A DNA stretch of 64,000 bases from Agaribacterium sp. ZY112 (GTDB lineage: Bacteria; Pseudomonadota; Gammaproteobacteria; Pseudomonadales; Cellvibrionaceae). Under the pieces are notes generated by a model that saw only the letters and a list, made by a program, of their open reading frames with translations, was not told where the DNA came from and did not search any database. Positions 46,915 to 56,984 of this stretch are shown one piece after another. The DNA lies in NCBI RefSeq assembly GCF_041346925.1, contig NZ_CP166840.1, forward strand, positions 3,219,001 to 3,283,000. Reading direction: 5' to 3'. A program made the position numbers and the translations under genes. Positions within the stretch are counted from its first letter, which is position 1. Every line of letters starts with the position of its first letter.

Positions 46915-47532
46915 ATGACCATCGAACTCATTTACCAAGATTCCGATCTCATTGTCACCAATAAGCCCTCTGGCCTTCTCTGCGTACCTGGCTTAAGTGA
47001 ACCCGATAACCTCTTTGATCGAGTCAAAAGTGAGTTCAAAAATGCGCGAGTGGTTCACAGGCTAGATATGGCAACATCAGGCTTAGTTATCTTTGCACTT
47101 AATCACGAAACCCAAAAAGGCTTTACTCAGCTATTCGAAAAACGACAAATGCAAAAAGAATATTGCGCCGAAGTTTATGGAAAAATTGAACAGCAACATG
47201 GGGAGATCATTAGCCCAATGATGTGTGACTGGCCTCAACGCCCTCGTCAAAAAATCGACTGGCATGAGGGAAAGCCCGCACACACTTTATACCATGTTCT
47301 AGAAACCAAACAGGAATCGACCCGAGTTAAATTGAAACCTATTACAGGTAGAACGCATCAATTAAGGCTACACATGCTGCAATTGGGCCATCCTATTTTA
47401 GGCGATAAGTTTTACAATTTAGAAAGTTCAGAGAAGCAAGCGAGCCGCCTTTTATTGCATGCCGAAGAGCTAAGATTTACCCACCCTATCAGCAGAGAAG
47501 TCGTGCAACTAAGCTGCCCTCCCACTTTTTAA
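46915..47532 (+). CDS. RluA-family pseudouridine synthase
   Basis: 205 residues. The catalytic Asp51 is in VVHRLDMATSGLVIFA, with KEYCAEVYG and the C-terminal GRTHQLRLHMLQLGHPILGD. Size and lack of an S4 domain match RluA (23S rRNA U746 / tRNA U32) or the short TruC-like group; the exact RNA target cannot be fixed. It lies in reverse orientation between tmk and holB. Confidence 0.88.
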   Translation: MTIELIYQDSDLIVTNKPSGLLCVPGLSEPDNLFDRVKSEFKNARVVHRLDMATSGLVIFALNHETQKGFTQLFEKRQMQKEYCAEVYGKIEQQHGEIISPMMCDWPQRPRQKIDWHEGKPAHTLYHVLETKQESTRVKLKPITGRTHQLRLHMLQLGHPILGDKFYNLESSEKQASRLLLHAEELRFTHPISREVVQLSCPPTF

Positions 47533-47548
47533 GCTAAATACACAAAGC

Positions 47549-48178
47549 TTAAACCTTTAAATATTCAAATAAACTTGCGGCTATGTCTTTTTGCACACTC
47601 ACTAATGTCTGCCCTGCATCAATCACAGAAAAACGCTGAGACTCAGCTTTTGCCCGCTCCAAATAACCTGACCTTACACGATCAAAGAAGACAACTTCTT
47701 CTGATTCAAAGCGGTCCAACTCAGCTCGAGCCGAGGCACGCGCCAAACCAACTTTGGTTTCAATATCAAGCAACAGAGTTAAATCAGGCCTTAACGTTTC
47801 TTGCACTAAATTCTCAAGAGTGCAAATATGCTCAAGACTTAAGCCTCTGCCCCAGCCTTGATAGGCATAAGTTGCATCGGTAAAGCGATCACATAGCACC
47901 CACTGGCCCTTAGCCAAGGCAGGTTTTATACAATTATTTAAATGCTGAGCTCGCGCTGCAAAAACCGTTAATAGCTCAGCAGTAGGGTCAAAGTTTTCAT
48001 CACGCTTTTTTAACAACAGTTCACGTATTTCTTCTGCTAATGGTGTGCCACCGGGCTCTCTTGTAACAATGACGTCTATATTACGATCACGCAGATATTG
48101 CTCTACAAAAGCAAGGTTAGTCGATTTCCCAACGCCCTCTGTGCCTTCCATAGTAATAAAACGAGCTTTGCTACTCAC
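47549..48178 (-). CDS. tmk: Thymidylate kinase
   Basis: 209 residues. Phosphorylates dTMP. P-loop [10 protein letters not shown], the DRF-like [13 protein letters not shown] and a lid with [13 protein letters not shown] (LID Arg residues as in the type II enzyme of E. coli). The start overlaps mltG by four bases. It converges with the pseudouridine synthase gene, 16 bases apart. Confidence 0.96.
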   Translation of the reverse strand: MSSKARFITMEGTEGVGKSTNLAFVEQYLRDRNIDVIVTREPGGTPLAEEIRELLLKKRDENFDPTAELLTVFAARAQHLNNCIKPALAKGQWVLCDRFTDATYAYQGWGRGLSLEHICTLENLVQETLRPDLTLLLDIETKVGLARASARAELDRFESEEVVFFDRVRSGYLERAKAESQRFSVIDAGQTLVSVQKDIAASLFEYLKV

Positions 48179-49257
48179 GATGATTCCTTTTCTTTTTTCG
48201 CGGATTCTTGTGTGTCATCTTCTTGATACTGAGAGCGATAATTGCTTTTACGCTTGTACTGATAACGGCGTACAGCTTTATTATGCTCTTCCAAGCTGCT
48301 GGAAAAATAATGTGTGCCATCACCTTTGGCAACAAAATACAGACTGTCACCTTCTGCAGGGTGCAAGGCTGCGTGAATAGCAGCGCGACCGGGCAAAGCG
48401 ATGGGTGTGGGTGGTAAGCCATTAATTCTATAGGTATTGTAAGCCGTCTTTTTACGTAAATCTGCGCGTGTGATGTTGCCGCTATAATCGTCACCCATGC
48501 CATAGATGACCGTAGGGTCTGTTTGCAGACGCATATTTTTTTGCAAGCGACGTACAAAAACACCCGCTATTTCTTCTCGCTCTTGTGGCGCACCGGTTTC
48601 TTTCTCTACGATAGAAGCCATAATTAAAGCCTCATAAGCCGTTGCATAAGGTAAGCCTTCAGCCCTATTAGCCCACTCTTCTTCTAAGACTCGCTGCATT
48701 TTTTTGACTGCCCGCTGTAAAACAGCTAAATCACTATCCCCCAGACTATAAGCGTAGGTATCAGGAAACATCCACCCTTCCAAAAAGGCGACATCCAGCC
48801 CTAAGTCGGAAGCTTGTTCAAGTTGAATATCTCTTGGAATATGTTTTTTTAGCCGCTTTTCTGTACGCAACACATTTAATGCATCATCTGCGCTCATGCC
48901 CTCAACAAAAGTAATTGAATACTGAATAACATCTGCAGACTGAAATTTATCGAGCAAGGACAAAGGGCTTTCGAGTGCATCCAGTCGATATTCACCAGCA
49001 TTAATAAAAGCGCGCTTTTTAAATTTGGCATAGTGAACCCATATTCTGGGCCACTTTAAAATATTGGCTTCCTGAAGGCGGTAAGCTAGAGAATAAAGGC
49101 TTTCACCGCGCTCAATAAGCACAGTTTGAGAAGTTTCTGGGATAACATGCTTTTCATTCATCCAGTGAATAGACCAAGCAGTAAAAGTAACAGCCACAAA
49201 CAAAGCCCAAACCACCAAGGCGATTAGTGAGCGAATAAATATCGTTTTTTTACTCAA
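48175..49257 (-). CDS. mltG: Endolytic murein transglycosylase MltG
   Basis: 360 residues. One N-terminal membrane segment ([18 protein letters not shown]), a LysM-like region ([19 protein letters not shown]) and the YceG domain with the catalytic Glu in [13 protein letters not shown] and [23 protein letters not shown]. MltG cuts nascent glycan strands and so sets their length. A charged Lys/Glu tail ends the protein. Overlaps pabC and tmk by four bases at each end, hence one transcript. Confidence 0.95.
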   Translation of the reverse strand: MSKKTIFIRSLIALVVWALFVAVTFTAWSIHWMNEKHVIPETSQTVLIERGESLYSLAYRLQEANILKWPRIWVHYAKFKKRAFINAGEYRLDALESPLSLLDKFQSADVIQYSITFVEGMSADDALNVLRTEKRLKKHIPRDIQLEQASDLGLDVAFLEGWMFPDTYAYSLGDSDLAVLQRAVKKMQRVLEEEWANRAEGLPYATAYEALIMASIVEKETGAPQEREEIAGVFVRRLQKNMRLQTDPTVIYGMGDDYSGNITRADLRKKTAYNTYRINGLPPTPIALPGRAAIHAALHPAEGDSLYFVAKGDGTHYFSSSLEEHNKAVRRYQYKRKSNYRSQYQEDDTQESAKKEKESS

Positions 49258-50081
49258 GAAAATTCCTTTTGAAAATACTCTGACAGAGTACGCACAACAG
49301 CATTTTGAGCTAAGGGTTTAGAGTTTAAGCTACTGACGGCTAAGATGCCGTCCAGTGCATTAGTCAGGAAGACGGCATCAGCTTGAAACAGGTCATCAAG
49401 GCCAAGCTCTGCTACCTGCACAGTTAAGCCCAAACCAAGGTCTGAGGTCCAACCATCCAACAAGGCCGCACGTAAAGTACCCTCCACACCCGCGCACTGC
49501 AGTGAGGGTGTAAGTAATGAGACTCCCTTCAGAATAAAAATATTATGATGCATGGTTTCTACCACATGCTGATTTTCATCTAAAAAAAGGGCTTCAGCAT
49601 CTTCAGCGATAGAGCCTTCTATGCTTGGTAATAGATAAGGTAAACGATTAACAAGTTTAAGCCCGTTAGTTAAAGCCTGCCCCAATAACGGTTGAGCAAG
49701 GCTCACTAATTTACAACTGCGCAATGCCTCCCTATTGGGCAGCGCTTTTAACTGCACAATGATGTCTGCAGAAGCATGTGCTTGAGCATAAGCCCCACGC
49801 TTACCGGGAGCACGACCAAGAATAATTTTTATTACGGCGGGGAACTGAGAAAACTGCGCAATAGCATGCTCTAAATGCTGTTCTAACAATGAAATATCTA
49901 AATCAATTTTTAAAACAGAAGCCGCATGAAGAAGGCGCTGCCGGTGGTAGCGCCACATCGGTAAATGGCCCTTTACGCAAGAGCGAAGAGTTTCAAATAC
50001 ACCGTCAGCATAAATCAGTGCTCGAGCATCCAAACATGAAGCATCAAACACTGAACCGTTGCGAAAGGCTAAGCTCTGCAC
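49254..50081 (-). CDS. pabC: Aminodeoxychorismate lyase
   Basis: 275 residues, fold type IV PLP enzyme. It splits aminodeoxychorismate into pyruvate and p-aminobenzoate. Visible: YADGVFETLR near the N-terminus, LKLVNRLPYLLPSIEG with the PLP Lys (KLVNRL), EALFLDENQHVVETMHHNIFIL and a C-terminal EFS. Its partner PabB is encoded at 30.8 kb. It lies 14 bases after fabF and overlaps mltG. Confidence 0.93.
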   Translation of the reverse strand: MQSLAFRNGSVFDASCLDARALIYADGVFETLRSCVKGHLPMWRYHRQRLLHAASVLKIDLDISLLEQHLEHAIAQFSQFPAVIKIILGRAPGKRGAYAQAHASADIIVQLKALPNREALRSCKLVSLAQPLLGQALTNGLKLVNRLPYLLPSIEGSIAEDAEALFLDENQHVVETMHHNIFILKGVSLLTPSLQCAGVEGTLRAALLDGWTSDLGLGLTVQVAELGLDDLFQADAVFLTNALDGILAVSSLNSKPLAQNAVVRTLSEYFQKEFS

Positions 50082-50095
50082 ACTAATTTCAGGCT

Positions 50096-51340
50096 TTAAA
50101 CACGTTTAAAAACAAGAGAGCCATTGGTACCGCCAAAACCAAAGGAGTTGGATAAGGCGACATCAATTTTCATTTCTTGAGCTGTGTGCGGTACGTAATT
50201 TAGATCGCAGCCCTCTTCAGGGTTGTCTAAGTTAATTGTTGGTGGCGCCACTTGGTCTTGCACAGCAAGCACACTAAAAATGGCTTCAACTGCACCTGCA
50301 GCTCCCAATAAATGACCAATCATAGACTTAGTTGAACTAACAGCTAAATTTGTAGAGTGTGCAGCAAACACACCTTTTACTGCATCGCTCTCACCTTTAT
50401 CACCAGCAGGCGTTGAGGTGCCGTGCGCATTAATATAATTAACAGCACTTGCATCAATACCAGCATCATTAAGCGCATTTTGCATACTAAGCTGTGCACC
50501 TTTACCTGAAGGCAAGGTAATGTGGTAAGCATCACCACTGGTACCAAAACCGCTTAATTCAGCATAAATCTTTGCGCCACGAGCTTTAGCGTGCTCATAT
50601 TCTTCAAGCACAAGAACACCAGCACCGTCTCCAAGAACAAAACCATCACGGTCTTTATCCCAAGGGCGACTGGCTTTTTCTGGCTCATCATTACGTTTAG
50701 ATAATGCTCTAGCCGCACCAAAACCACCAACACCCACACGAGTTGTTGCCATTTCAGCACCACCGGCCACCATAACGTCAGCCGCGCCATATAATATTTC
50801 ACGAGCAGCCATGCCTACACAGTGCGTACCTGTGGTACACGCTGTTGAAATAGCAAGGTTAATCCCCTGAAAACCATAACGAATGCTTAAGTTGCCCGAA
50901 ATCATATTAATAATTGCGCCGGGTACAAAAAATGGGCTAACTCGGCGAGGGCCTTTTTCATTAATGGTTATTGAGGTTTCCTCAATATTACCAAGACCAC
51001 CAATACCTGAACCGATGATACAACCAATACGAGCAGCGTTTTCATCTGTTACCTGAATGCCGCTATCTTCTACTGCTTGTACACCTGCACTCATACCGTA
51101 CTGAATAAAAGTATCGAGCTTACGAGCCTCTTTAGGGTCTATATAGGGTGAACAATCAAAATCTTGTACAGAAGCACTAATCTGAGTGGCAAATTTAGAT
51201 GCATCAAAGTGTGTAATTGGACGTACACCACTCACACCATTGAGAATAGCATCCCAAGTAGATTTAACATCATGACCAACAGAGGTCACCATTCCCAAAC
51301 CAGTTACAACAACTCTTCGACGAGTCACGTGCTTCTCCAT
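50096..51340 (-). CDS. fabF: Beta-ketoacyl-ACP synthase II
   Basis: 414 residues. Condenses malonyl-ACP with acyl-ACP in elongation. The triad is the Cys in [10 protein letters not shown], His in [11 protein letters not shown] and His in [30 protein letters not shown] ends the protein. Lies 113 bases after acpP with a hairpin between. Confidence 0.97.
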   Translation of the reverse strand: MEKHVTRRRVVVTGLGMVTSVGHDVKSTWDAILNGVSGVRPITHFDASKFATQISASVQDFDCSPYIDPKEARKLDTFIQYGMSAGVQAVEDSGIQVTDENAARIGCIIGSGIGGLGNIEETSITINEKGPRRVSPFFVPGAIINMISGNLSIRYGFQGINLAISTACTTGTHCVGMAAREILYGAADVMVAGGAEMATTRVGVGGFGAARALSKRNDEPEKASRPWDKDRDGFVLGDGAGVLVLEEYEHAKARGAKIYAELSGFGTSGDAYHITLPSGKGAQLSMQNALNDAGIDASAVNYINAHGTSTPAGDKGESDAVKGVFAAHSTNLAVSSTKSMIGHLLGAAGAVEAIFSVLAVQDQVAPPTINLDNPEEGCDLNYVPHTAQEMKIDVALSNSFGFGGTNGSLVFKRV

Positions 51341-51383
51341 TAGCCAATAGAAGGCGCAATATTCTTAAAGGTATAAAACCAAG

Positions 51384-51415
51384 AAAAGCCGCTCTACATT
51401 CATAGGGCGGCCTTT
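51384..51415 (-). terminator. Attenuator-like hairpin between acpP and fabF
   Basis: On the minus strand GGCCGCCCT and AGAGCGGC pair around an eight-base loop and lead into TTTTCTT. It would let acpP be made in excess over fabF. Confidence 0.6.
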
Positions 51416-51453
51416 CAGGAGCTTCAACGAAAGAAGGACTAATTGAGGTTCAA

Positions 51454-51690
51454 TTAAGCCAAGTTTTCGTTGATGTAGTTGATAGCAAGCTGAACAGTGG
51501 TAATCTTTTCAGCTTCCTCATCAGGAATTTCTGTTTCGAACTCTTCTTCAAGAGCCATAACAAGCTCAACAGTGTCGAGGGAATCCGCGCCCAGATCTTC
51601 AACGAAAGAAGCTTCATTTTTAACTTCTTCTTCTTTAACGCCAAGTTGCTCTGCAACGATCTTCTTAACGCGTTCTTCAATGCTGCTCAT
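51454..51690 (-). CDS. acpP: Acyl carrier protein
   Basis: 78 residues, strongly acidic. The phosphopantetheine Ser is in the invariant [21 protein letters not shown] carries growing fatty acyl chains. It has its own TAAAAT-GCGCGC promoter-like element upstream and a hairpin downstream, which fits its high expression. Confidence 0.98.
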   Translation of the reverse strand: MSSIEERVKKIVAEQLGVKEEEVKNEASFVEDLGADSLDTVELVMALEEEFETEIPDEEAEKITTVQLAINYINENLA

Positions 51691-51765
51691 ACTAGATAAA
51701 CTCCTAAATTTGTCGTTCTTTTCGAAGCCGAAAGAAATCTCAAGCCCACATCAGGCCATGCGAGT

Positions 51766-51777
51766 GCGCGCATTTTA
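51766..51777 (-). promoter_or_regulatory. Probable acpP promoter -10
   Basis: On the minus strand TAAAAT (51777-51772) is followed by GCGCGC, some 80 bases upstream of acpP. No clear -35. Confidence 0.4.
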
Positions 51778-51853
51778 CCTTATTTTTCTGCAAGTTTAAG
51801 CAAATCAGCCAATTTTCTTTAAATTTACATAAAAAGCGTTTTATAACAAAGAC

Positions 51854-52597
51854 TTAACACATATACATACCACCATTCACATGAATAGTTTCACCGGTAA
51901 CGTATGCAGCATCATCAGAAGCAAGGAATTTTACGGTTCTTGCAATCTCTTCTGGCTGCCCCAATCGCGCTAAAGGGATGGCCGCAAGCATAGGTGCTTT
52001 TTGCTCATCCGTTAACTCACGGGTCATGTCGGTATCGATAAAACCTGGGGCAACGGCGTTAACAGTAATGTTTCGTGAACCCACCTCTTTAGCTAGCGAA
52101 CGAGTAAAACCCATCACACCCGCTTTAGTGGCACTGTAGTTGGTTTGACCTGCATTACCCATCTGACCAACAACAGAACTGATATTAACAATTCGGCCCC
52201 AGCGAGCTTTCATCATGCCGCGCAATACCGCTTTACTTAAACGGTAAACAGCACTCAAGTTAGTATTAATAACATCAAACCACTCGTCATCGCTCATGCG
52301 CATTAACAAGTTATCTTTGGTAATGCCGGCATTATTCACAAGAATCTGTGGCGCGCCGTAGCTCTCTTGAACATACTTAAGTAAAGCGGCAACTGAGTCA
52401 GCATCTGTCACATTAAGCACTTGCCCCTCACCTTCTAAGCCCAGCTCTTTGAAACGAGCCGTAATAGCATCCGCACCCTTTTGGCTAGTTGCTGTACCAA
52501 TAACTTTTGCACCTGCCCGACCAAGCTCGGCAGCAATCGCTGCACCTATTCCTCGGCTAGCGCCGGTTACCAGTGCAACTTTAGTCTCGAGAGACAT
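51854..52597 (-). CDS. fabG: 3-oxoacyl-ACP reductase
   Basis: 247 residues, short-chain dehydrogenase. NADPH-binding TGASRGIGAAIA, NNAGIT, catalytic Ser in NISSV and Tyr/Lys in YSATKAG. Reduces beta-ketoacyl-ACP. It begins 22 bases after fabD and is followed by acpP. Confidence 0.97.
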   Translation of the reverse strand: MSLETKVALVTGASRGIGAAIAAELGRAGAKVIGTATSQKGADAITARFKELGLEGEGQVLNVTDADSVAALLKYVQESYGAPQILVNNAGITKDNLLMRMSDDEWFDVINTNLSAVYRLSKAVLRGMMKARWGRIVNISSVVGQMGNAGQTNYSATKAGVMGFTRSLAKEVGSRNITVNAVAPGFIDTDMTRELTDEQKAPMLAAIPLARLGQPEEIARTVKFLASDDAAYVTGETIHVNGGMYMC

Positions 52598-52619
52598 ATT
52601 CCTTCCTCTTTAAATAATG

Positions 52620-53555
52620 TTATTCGCTAGCGCTAGCTTTTAAAGTATCAAGCGATTCTAAGGCAGCGATAGTAATACTTTTATCAATGCGTTTCATCAG
52701 TCCTGAAAGCACCTTACCAGGGCCACACTCAGCAGCGCCAAGCACACCTGCCTGAGCAAGAGTTTGTATACACTCAACCCAACGAACAGGAGCATAAATT
52801 TGCTCAATCATTAAAGCTTTGATTTTTTCTGCGTCCATTTCGGTTTGCGCGCTTACGTTGTGCACAACAGGAATACTTGGAGAAGAAAATTCAACCGCAG
52901 CTATATCTCCTGCAAGCCTGTCAGCGGCTGGTTTCATTAGAGCCGTATGGAAAGGTGCACTAACTGGAAGCAATAATGCACGCTTTGCACCTGCTTCTTT
53001 TAAGTCATCACACGCGGCCTCTACCGCTTCTTTTTTACCGGCAATAACAACCTGCCCCGGGGCATTAAAGTTAACAGCCGATACCTCACCTTTATCTTGA
53101 TGCTGAGTACAAATATCAACAATTGCTGCGTCATCTAGACCAATAATGGCAGCCATCGCCCCCTCACCCACAGGAACAGCCTCTTGCATATAACGACCGC
53201 GAAGCTGTACAAGCTTGACGGCATCTTCAAGACTGACAACACCCGCACAAACAAGGGCCGACCACTCGCCCAGACTATGACCTGCAACAAAATCAGGCGT
53301 CTGACCACCAAGCTCTTGCCACACACGCCACAGAGCAACACTACAAGTAAGCAAAGCGGGCTGAGTATTTTCAGTTAAGTTTAAGTCCTCAGTAGGCCCC
53401 TCTTGAATCAAAGCCCAAAGATCGTAACCCAACACCTCAGAAGCACTTTTAAAAGCATCGGAAAAACACGGAAACTGGTCGTAGAATTCAGCCAACATCC
53501 CAACCTTTTGAGACCCCTGACCAGGAAATACCAAGGCAAACTTATCGTCACTCAT
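52620..53555 (-). CDS. fabD: Malonyl-CoA:ACP transacylase
   Basis: 311 residues from the ATG at 53555; a GTG three codons earlier is the other choice. Active-site Ser in GHSLGEWSALV, oxyanion motif FPGQGSQKVGM and His in PVSAPFHTALM. Transfers malonyl groups to ACP. It is the first gene of the condensing block, since plsX and fabH, usually directly upstream, are not here; a TATAAT lies at 53711-53716. Confidence 0.96.
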   Translation of the reverse strand: MSDDKFALVFPGQGSQKVGMLAEFYDQFPCFSDAFKSASEVLGYDLWALIQEGPTEDLNLTENTQPALLTCSVALWRVWQELGGQTPDFVAGHSLGEWSALVCAGVVSLEDAVKLVQLRGRYMQEAVPVGEGAMAAIIGLDDAAIVDICTQHQDKGEVSAVNFNAPGQVVIAGKKEAVEAACDDLKEAGAKRALLLPVSAPFHTALMKPAADRLAGDIAAVEFSSPSIPVVHNVSAQTEMDAEKIKALMIEQIYAPVRWVECIQTLAQAGVLGAAECGPGKVLSGLMKRIDKSITIAALESLDTLKASASE

Positions 53556-53710
53556 AAAACTCACTCAATATTATTTTCAAATTATTACATCAAACCAGCA
53601 AAGGTCCACTTGGGGTCTCGAGTCAGGCCTTAAAACCTCTAAGCCCTTAAACACAACAGATCTACGCCACTAGCACCCAAGTGCAGAAGCCTCCCCAAGA
53701 AAAGCACGCC

Positions 53711-53716
53711 ATTATA
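53711..53716 (-). promoter_or_regulatory. Candidate -10 of the fabD-fabG transcript
   Basis: TATAAT on the minus strand followed by GGCGTGC, in a gene-free gap, about 155 bases upstream of fabD. The -35 is not clear. Confidence 0.4.
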
Positions 53717-53984
53717 CATCGAAGCACTTCTTTTTTTAGCCTAAGTGCACAAGCGAAAACCTACATCAACAAGCACTTAATAGACAAGAAAGGAAACAGC
53801 GCATAAGCAAATAAAAAGTGCACTAAGTTAACCAGCCAGGGCTAATCTCAACAAAAGCAGACAAACGGGCAAGCGCAGGCACATCATTAACACAAATGAC
53901 AAAACAGCTTGTGCTTAGCAACAGGGCACAGAAGAAGAATTCAGAATGCGCGCAGCAAAAAAATCAAGGCTGCAGAAACGCACA

Positions 53985-54006
53985 AACGGGGGCTTACGCC
54001 CCCGTT
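53985..54006 (-). terminator. Strong hairpin downstream of rpmF
   Basis: AACGGGGGC and GCCCCCGTT form a perfect nine-pair GC-rich stem with a four-base loop, 48 bases after the rpmF stop. No long T tract follows directly, but GTTTGTG does. Confidence 0.65.
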
Positions 54007-54053
54007 CATAGCAACAAAACATCTGTTGTGCCTTGCGACACCACTACAATGTT

Positions 54054-54236
54054 TTAGTCGTCGTTTTTAGTATCAACAACTTTTTTGCCACGGTAAAAAC
54101 CGTCGGCAGTAACGTGGTGACGCAAGTGCTTTTCACCGCTAGTTGCGTCAACAGATAGAGTTTCAGAGCTCAACGCATCGTGTGAACGGCGCATATCACG
54201 TCTTGAACGAGTCTTTTTACTTTTTTGAACAGCCAT
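54054..54236 (-). CDS. rpmF: 50S ribosomal protein L32
   Basis: 60 residues, basic N-terminus [21 protein letters not shown] and the C-terminal [10 protein letters not shown]32 of the Cys-less type: no zinc ligands are visible. Follows yceD after 34 bases, the usual pair. Confidence 0.97.
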   Translation of the reverse strand: MAVQKSKKTRSRRDMRRSHDALSSETLSVDATSGEKHLRHHVTADGFYRGKKVVDTKNDD

Positions 54237-54270
54237 GGATTCCTCCGGTACAATATTCGTAATGGGTGAG

Positions 54271-54801
54271 CTAATGCTTACCTTTTAATCCAGCAAGCAC
54301 GCTAAAGGGATTTTCCTTTGGCTCACTAATTTCTTCGTCGATCTCGCCCACACTGAGCAAGTCAGGGTTTAAACAATCTTCATCGTGCCTAGCAACAACC
54401 GGGATATTAAGAAGAATTTCCTCTTCAACAATCTCGATTAAATCCGTCTCATCCTCACCAACAATCCAAGGTTCGATGTGTTTTGGCAACGCATTGGCTT
54501 GCGCCTCATCCCAAACGATACCAAGGAGAAAATCCCGCTCAATATTAAGCGACATTGACTCCAAGCAACGCTGGCACTCCAACTGCACGCAGGCAGCAAT
54601 CGAGCCCTGCAACTCAGGCCTTCCCTGATCGTTACGATCAAACTGAAGCTTTACGTCTACTTTATCAATAGACAAGCTCAGCTCCGCCAGCCTAGGCAGA
54701 TCGGAAGCTCGAATCGAGCGCTCGAAAGCAGCTTGTGCGGTCGCCAACTTGCGCGGCTCAACCGCTCTTGGCAGATATAGATCTTGGGCTTGCTCCGACA
54801 T
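54271..54801 (-). CDS. yceD: YceD/DUF177 protein, 23S rRNA accumulation protein
   Basis: 176 residues from the ATG at 54801, which fits the family length (about 173) and N-terminus [18 protein letters not shown]; a start 36 codons upstream adds an unrelated stretch. The family motif [16 protein letters not shown] contains the CxxC pair. The acidic middle ([14 protein letters not shown]) and the end [11 protein letters not shown] are typical. YceD is needed for normal 23S rRNA levels. Paired with rpmF. Confidence 0.92.
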   Translation of the reverse strand: MSEQAQDLYLPRAVEPRKLATAQAAFERSIRASDLPRLAELSLSIDKVDVKLQFDRNDQGRPELQGSIAACVQLECQRCLESMSLNIERDFLLGIVWDEAQANALPKHIEPWIVGEDETDLIEIVEEEILLNIPVVARHDEDCLNPDLLSVGEIDEEISEPKENPFSVLAGLKGKH

Positions 54802-55066
54802 AGGGGCGCGATAATAGAGAAACAGTCCTTGACTGTCAAAACTTCTTATGCGATTAAGGCCACTTTCTAGCATTTTAACGCTTTGGACACTCACCGCTAA
54901 GCAAAACAAGGCTCATGAAGCCGGAAAACCACAAACATGCCAAGCCCTTGCTCATAAAACCGAACCCAAATCACAAGCAATAAGCAGCCACATATAATTA
55001 GCTATATAAATGAAGAAAGAGTTTAGGCAAGCAAACCCAGAGCAACAACACCCCAACCTCATGAAC

Positions 55067-55444
55067 TCACCAATAATAAGGAAGCAAAATACTTGACCAG
55101 ATAAAAACTGCCAACAACAAAGAAACCAATACAGCCGCAGCCCCCAAATCTTTGGCCTGCCCTGCTAATTCATGATATTCAAAACCAACACGATCAACCA
55201 CTGCTTCAACAGCAGTGTTAAGCAGCTCTACAATCAGCACAAGTACGACAGCGGCCACAAGTAATACTCGCTCCACCGACGTCACATCAAGCCACACAGC
55301 AAGGGGCAGCATAAACACAGCCAACACAAACTCTTGCTGAAAAGCACTCTCATGCCTTAAAGCCTGCCACAAGCCACGCGAAGCATAATAACCCGCCTTA
55401 TACAAACGCTTGACCCCCCGGTTTTTCACTGCGAACTCAGACAA
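55067..55444 (-). CDS. dgkA: Diacylglycerol kinase, integral membrane type
   Basis: 125 residues from a TTG at 55444 with GGAGG five bases upstream, which brings it to the normal DgkA length (about 122); the longer open frame adds 31 unrelated residues. After RLYKAGYYASRGLWQALRHESAFQQE come three membrane helices and the signature VELLNTAVEAVVDRVGFEYHELAGQAKDLGAAAV. It recycles diacylglycerol to phosphatidate. Stands alone. Confidence 0.92.
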   Translation of the reverse strand: MSEFAVKNRGVKRLYKAGYYASRGLWQALRHESAFQQEFVLAVFMLPLAVWLDVTSVERVLLVAAVVLVLIVELLNTAVEAVVDRVGFEYHELAGQAKDLGAAAVLVSLLLAVFIWSSILLPYYW

Positions 55445-55656
55445 AGCAACCTCCAACACCAATAACAAGCGGCAATCACCTGCCGCAAAAACACAGACCC
55501 GCGCATGCGTAAAGACGGGATTTTGACCCTTAAGCACTCAGCATACAACAACAATCGAGCTAAGCCATTGAATATAAGGGAGTTTTATTACGAAAATATT
55601 GTGGCACATATTTAGCTAACTACAAATAAAGCCCTAAAAGACAAAGAGCACTATCC

Positions 55657-56574
55657 ATGGTCACCCTAGCAAGCAAAAACCGTCGCATTGAACCAAGCTC
55701 CAACGGCGCGGAGGCTATTGGCAAGCTTCAACTGGATATTTCCACCCGTCTTCATAGCAGCCTAGAGAGCGAAGATGTGTTGCGCAACTTCTTTCATGCC
55801 CTCAGCAAACTCATGAGCTGTGACGGCCTGCATTACCGCGATACCGAGCACGAGATTGATATTCAAATCGGCCATCATAAAAGCCACTCTGCCCTGTATC
55901 GCCTAAAGAAAGAAGAGTCAAATATGGGCGAGCTTAGATTTAGCCGCCGCCACCGTTTTGCTGAGGCAGAACTCATCACCATAGAATCACTCATAGGCCT
56001 GCTGGTAACCCCTCTTCACAATGCACGCCTATACCATGCCGCCATCCAGGGTTCACATGTTGACTCCCTCACCGGCCTGCGCAATCGGCGCGCACTGGAA
56101 AACTGCATGCAACGAGAAATACCGCTTGCGCACAGGCACAACAACCCCCTCAGCATTCTAGTACTCGATATTGATTTATTTAAAGAGATAAACGATACGC
56201 ACGGCCATCTTATTGGTGACGAATGCCTACAACACATTGCTAAAATACTTAAAAATGCCCTGCGTGCAGGTGACCAAGCCTTCCGTTATGGCGGTGAAGA
56301 ATTTGTAATCCAACTAAGTGAATGCGACTCAAGCAATGCTTATTACTGTGCCGAACGCATTCGCAGCCAAATAGCTGCAACACCATTAACAACCACAAGC
56401 AAACGTATAGAATTAAGCTGCTCTATTGGCTGCGCCACCCTAAAAGCAAGCGACAACTTTGAAAGCCTATTTAATCGCGCCGACCAAGCGATGTATGAAG
56501 CTAAAAGACAAGGAAGAAACCGCTGCGCTCAAGAAGCCGAGAAAAACACACAAGACAACAAAAAAATCGCATAA
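55657..56574 (+). CDS. Diguanylate cyclase (GGDEF), soluble
   Basis: 305 residues. Residues 1-130 form a GAF-like region without membrane segments. The GGDEF domain follows: DSLTGLRNRRALE, LVLDIDLFKEINDTHGHLIGDECL, and the active site YGGEEF (212-216). The inhibitory site RAGD (203-206) lies five residues before it, so product feedback is likely. It makes c-di-GMP from two GTP. No EAL domain. It starts 212 bases from dgkA, divergently, and ends next to nirD. Confidence 0.92.
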   Translation: MVTLASKNRRIEPSSNGAEAIGKLQLDISTRLHSSLESEDVLRNFFHALSKLMSCDGLHYRDTEHEIDIQIGHHKSHSALYRLKKEESNMGELRFSRRHRFAEAELITIESLIGLLVTPLHNARLYHAAIQGSHVDSLTGLRNRRALENCMQREIPLAHRHNNPLSILVLDIDLFKEINDTHGHLIGDECLQHIAKILKNALRAGDQAFRYGGEEFVIQLSECDSSNAYYCAERIRSQIAATPLTTTSKRIELSCSIGCATLKASDNFESLFNRADQAMYEAKRQGRNRCAQEAEKNTQDNKKIA

Positions 56575-56595
56575 AAAAAGGCAGCCGAAGCTGCC
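56573..56595 (-). terminator. Intrinsic terminator of nirBD
   Basis: On the minus strand GGCAGC and GCTGCC pair around TTCG and lead into seven T. It touches the stop codon of the cyclase gene on the other strand. Confidence 0.85.
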
Positions 56596-56639
56596 CAACT
56601 GGTGCAAATTTAGGAGGAAGTTAAATTTGCTAAAAAAAC

Positions 56640-56972
56640 TTACGCTTGTGCAAGCTGAACTTGGCCAGCTTCTTCACGCACAGGATAGACATTCAGCTTT
56701 ACAGCCTCATCTTCCAAGCACTGACCTGTTTCAAGGTTAAAGTGCTGCTTATAAATAGGTGAGGCAACCACAACCTGCCCCTGAAGATCACCCACCAAAC
56801 CACGTGCAAGCACAGGCATTTTGGTAAAAGGATCAATAGCATCTACGGCATAGAGCTTTTCCGCTACGCGGAATACAGCCACTTCAGCCTCACCCAACAA
56901 AGCACGAACACCCAGACCGGCTGGAATGTCGGTCGCTTCACAAATCGTTTCCCAAGAATTTACATCTGACAT
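56640..56972 (-). CDS. nirD: Nitrite reductase small subunit NirD
   Basis: 110 residues. Rieske-like fold of NirD without the Cys/His ligands: EVAVFRVAEKLYAVDAIDPFTKMPVLARGLVGDLQGQVVVASPIYKQHFNLETGQCL. It partners NirB. Ends before a good terminator, and lies 12 bases after nirB. Confidence 0.95.
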   Translation of the reverse strand: MSDVNSWETICEATDIPAGLGVRALLGEAEVAVFRVAEKLYAVDAIDPFTKMPVLARGLVGDLQGQVVVASPIYKQHFNLETGQCLEDEAVKLNVYPVREEAGQVQLAQA

Positions 56973-56984
56973 GGTTATCTCCCC

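Larger units (their letters stand above)
53565..54053. other. 489-base gap where plsX and fabH are usually found
   Basis: No open frame of substance is seen on either strand and no fragment of PlsX or FabH is recognisable. It holds a hairpin next to rpmF (53985-54006) and a TATAAT with GGCGTG discriminator on the minus strand (53716-53711) that could start the fabD transcript with a leader of about 150 bases. Confidence 0.65.
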
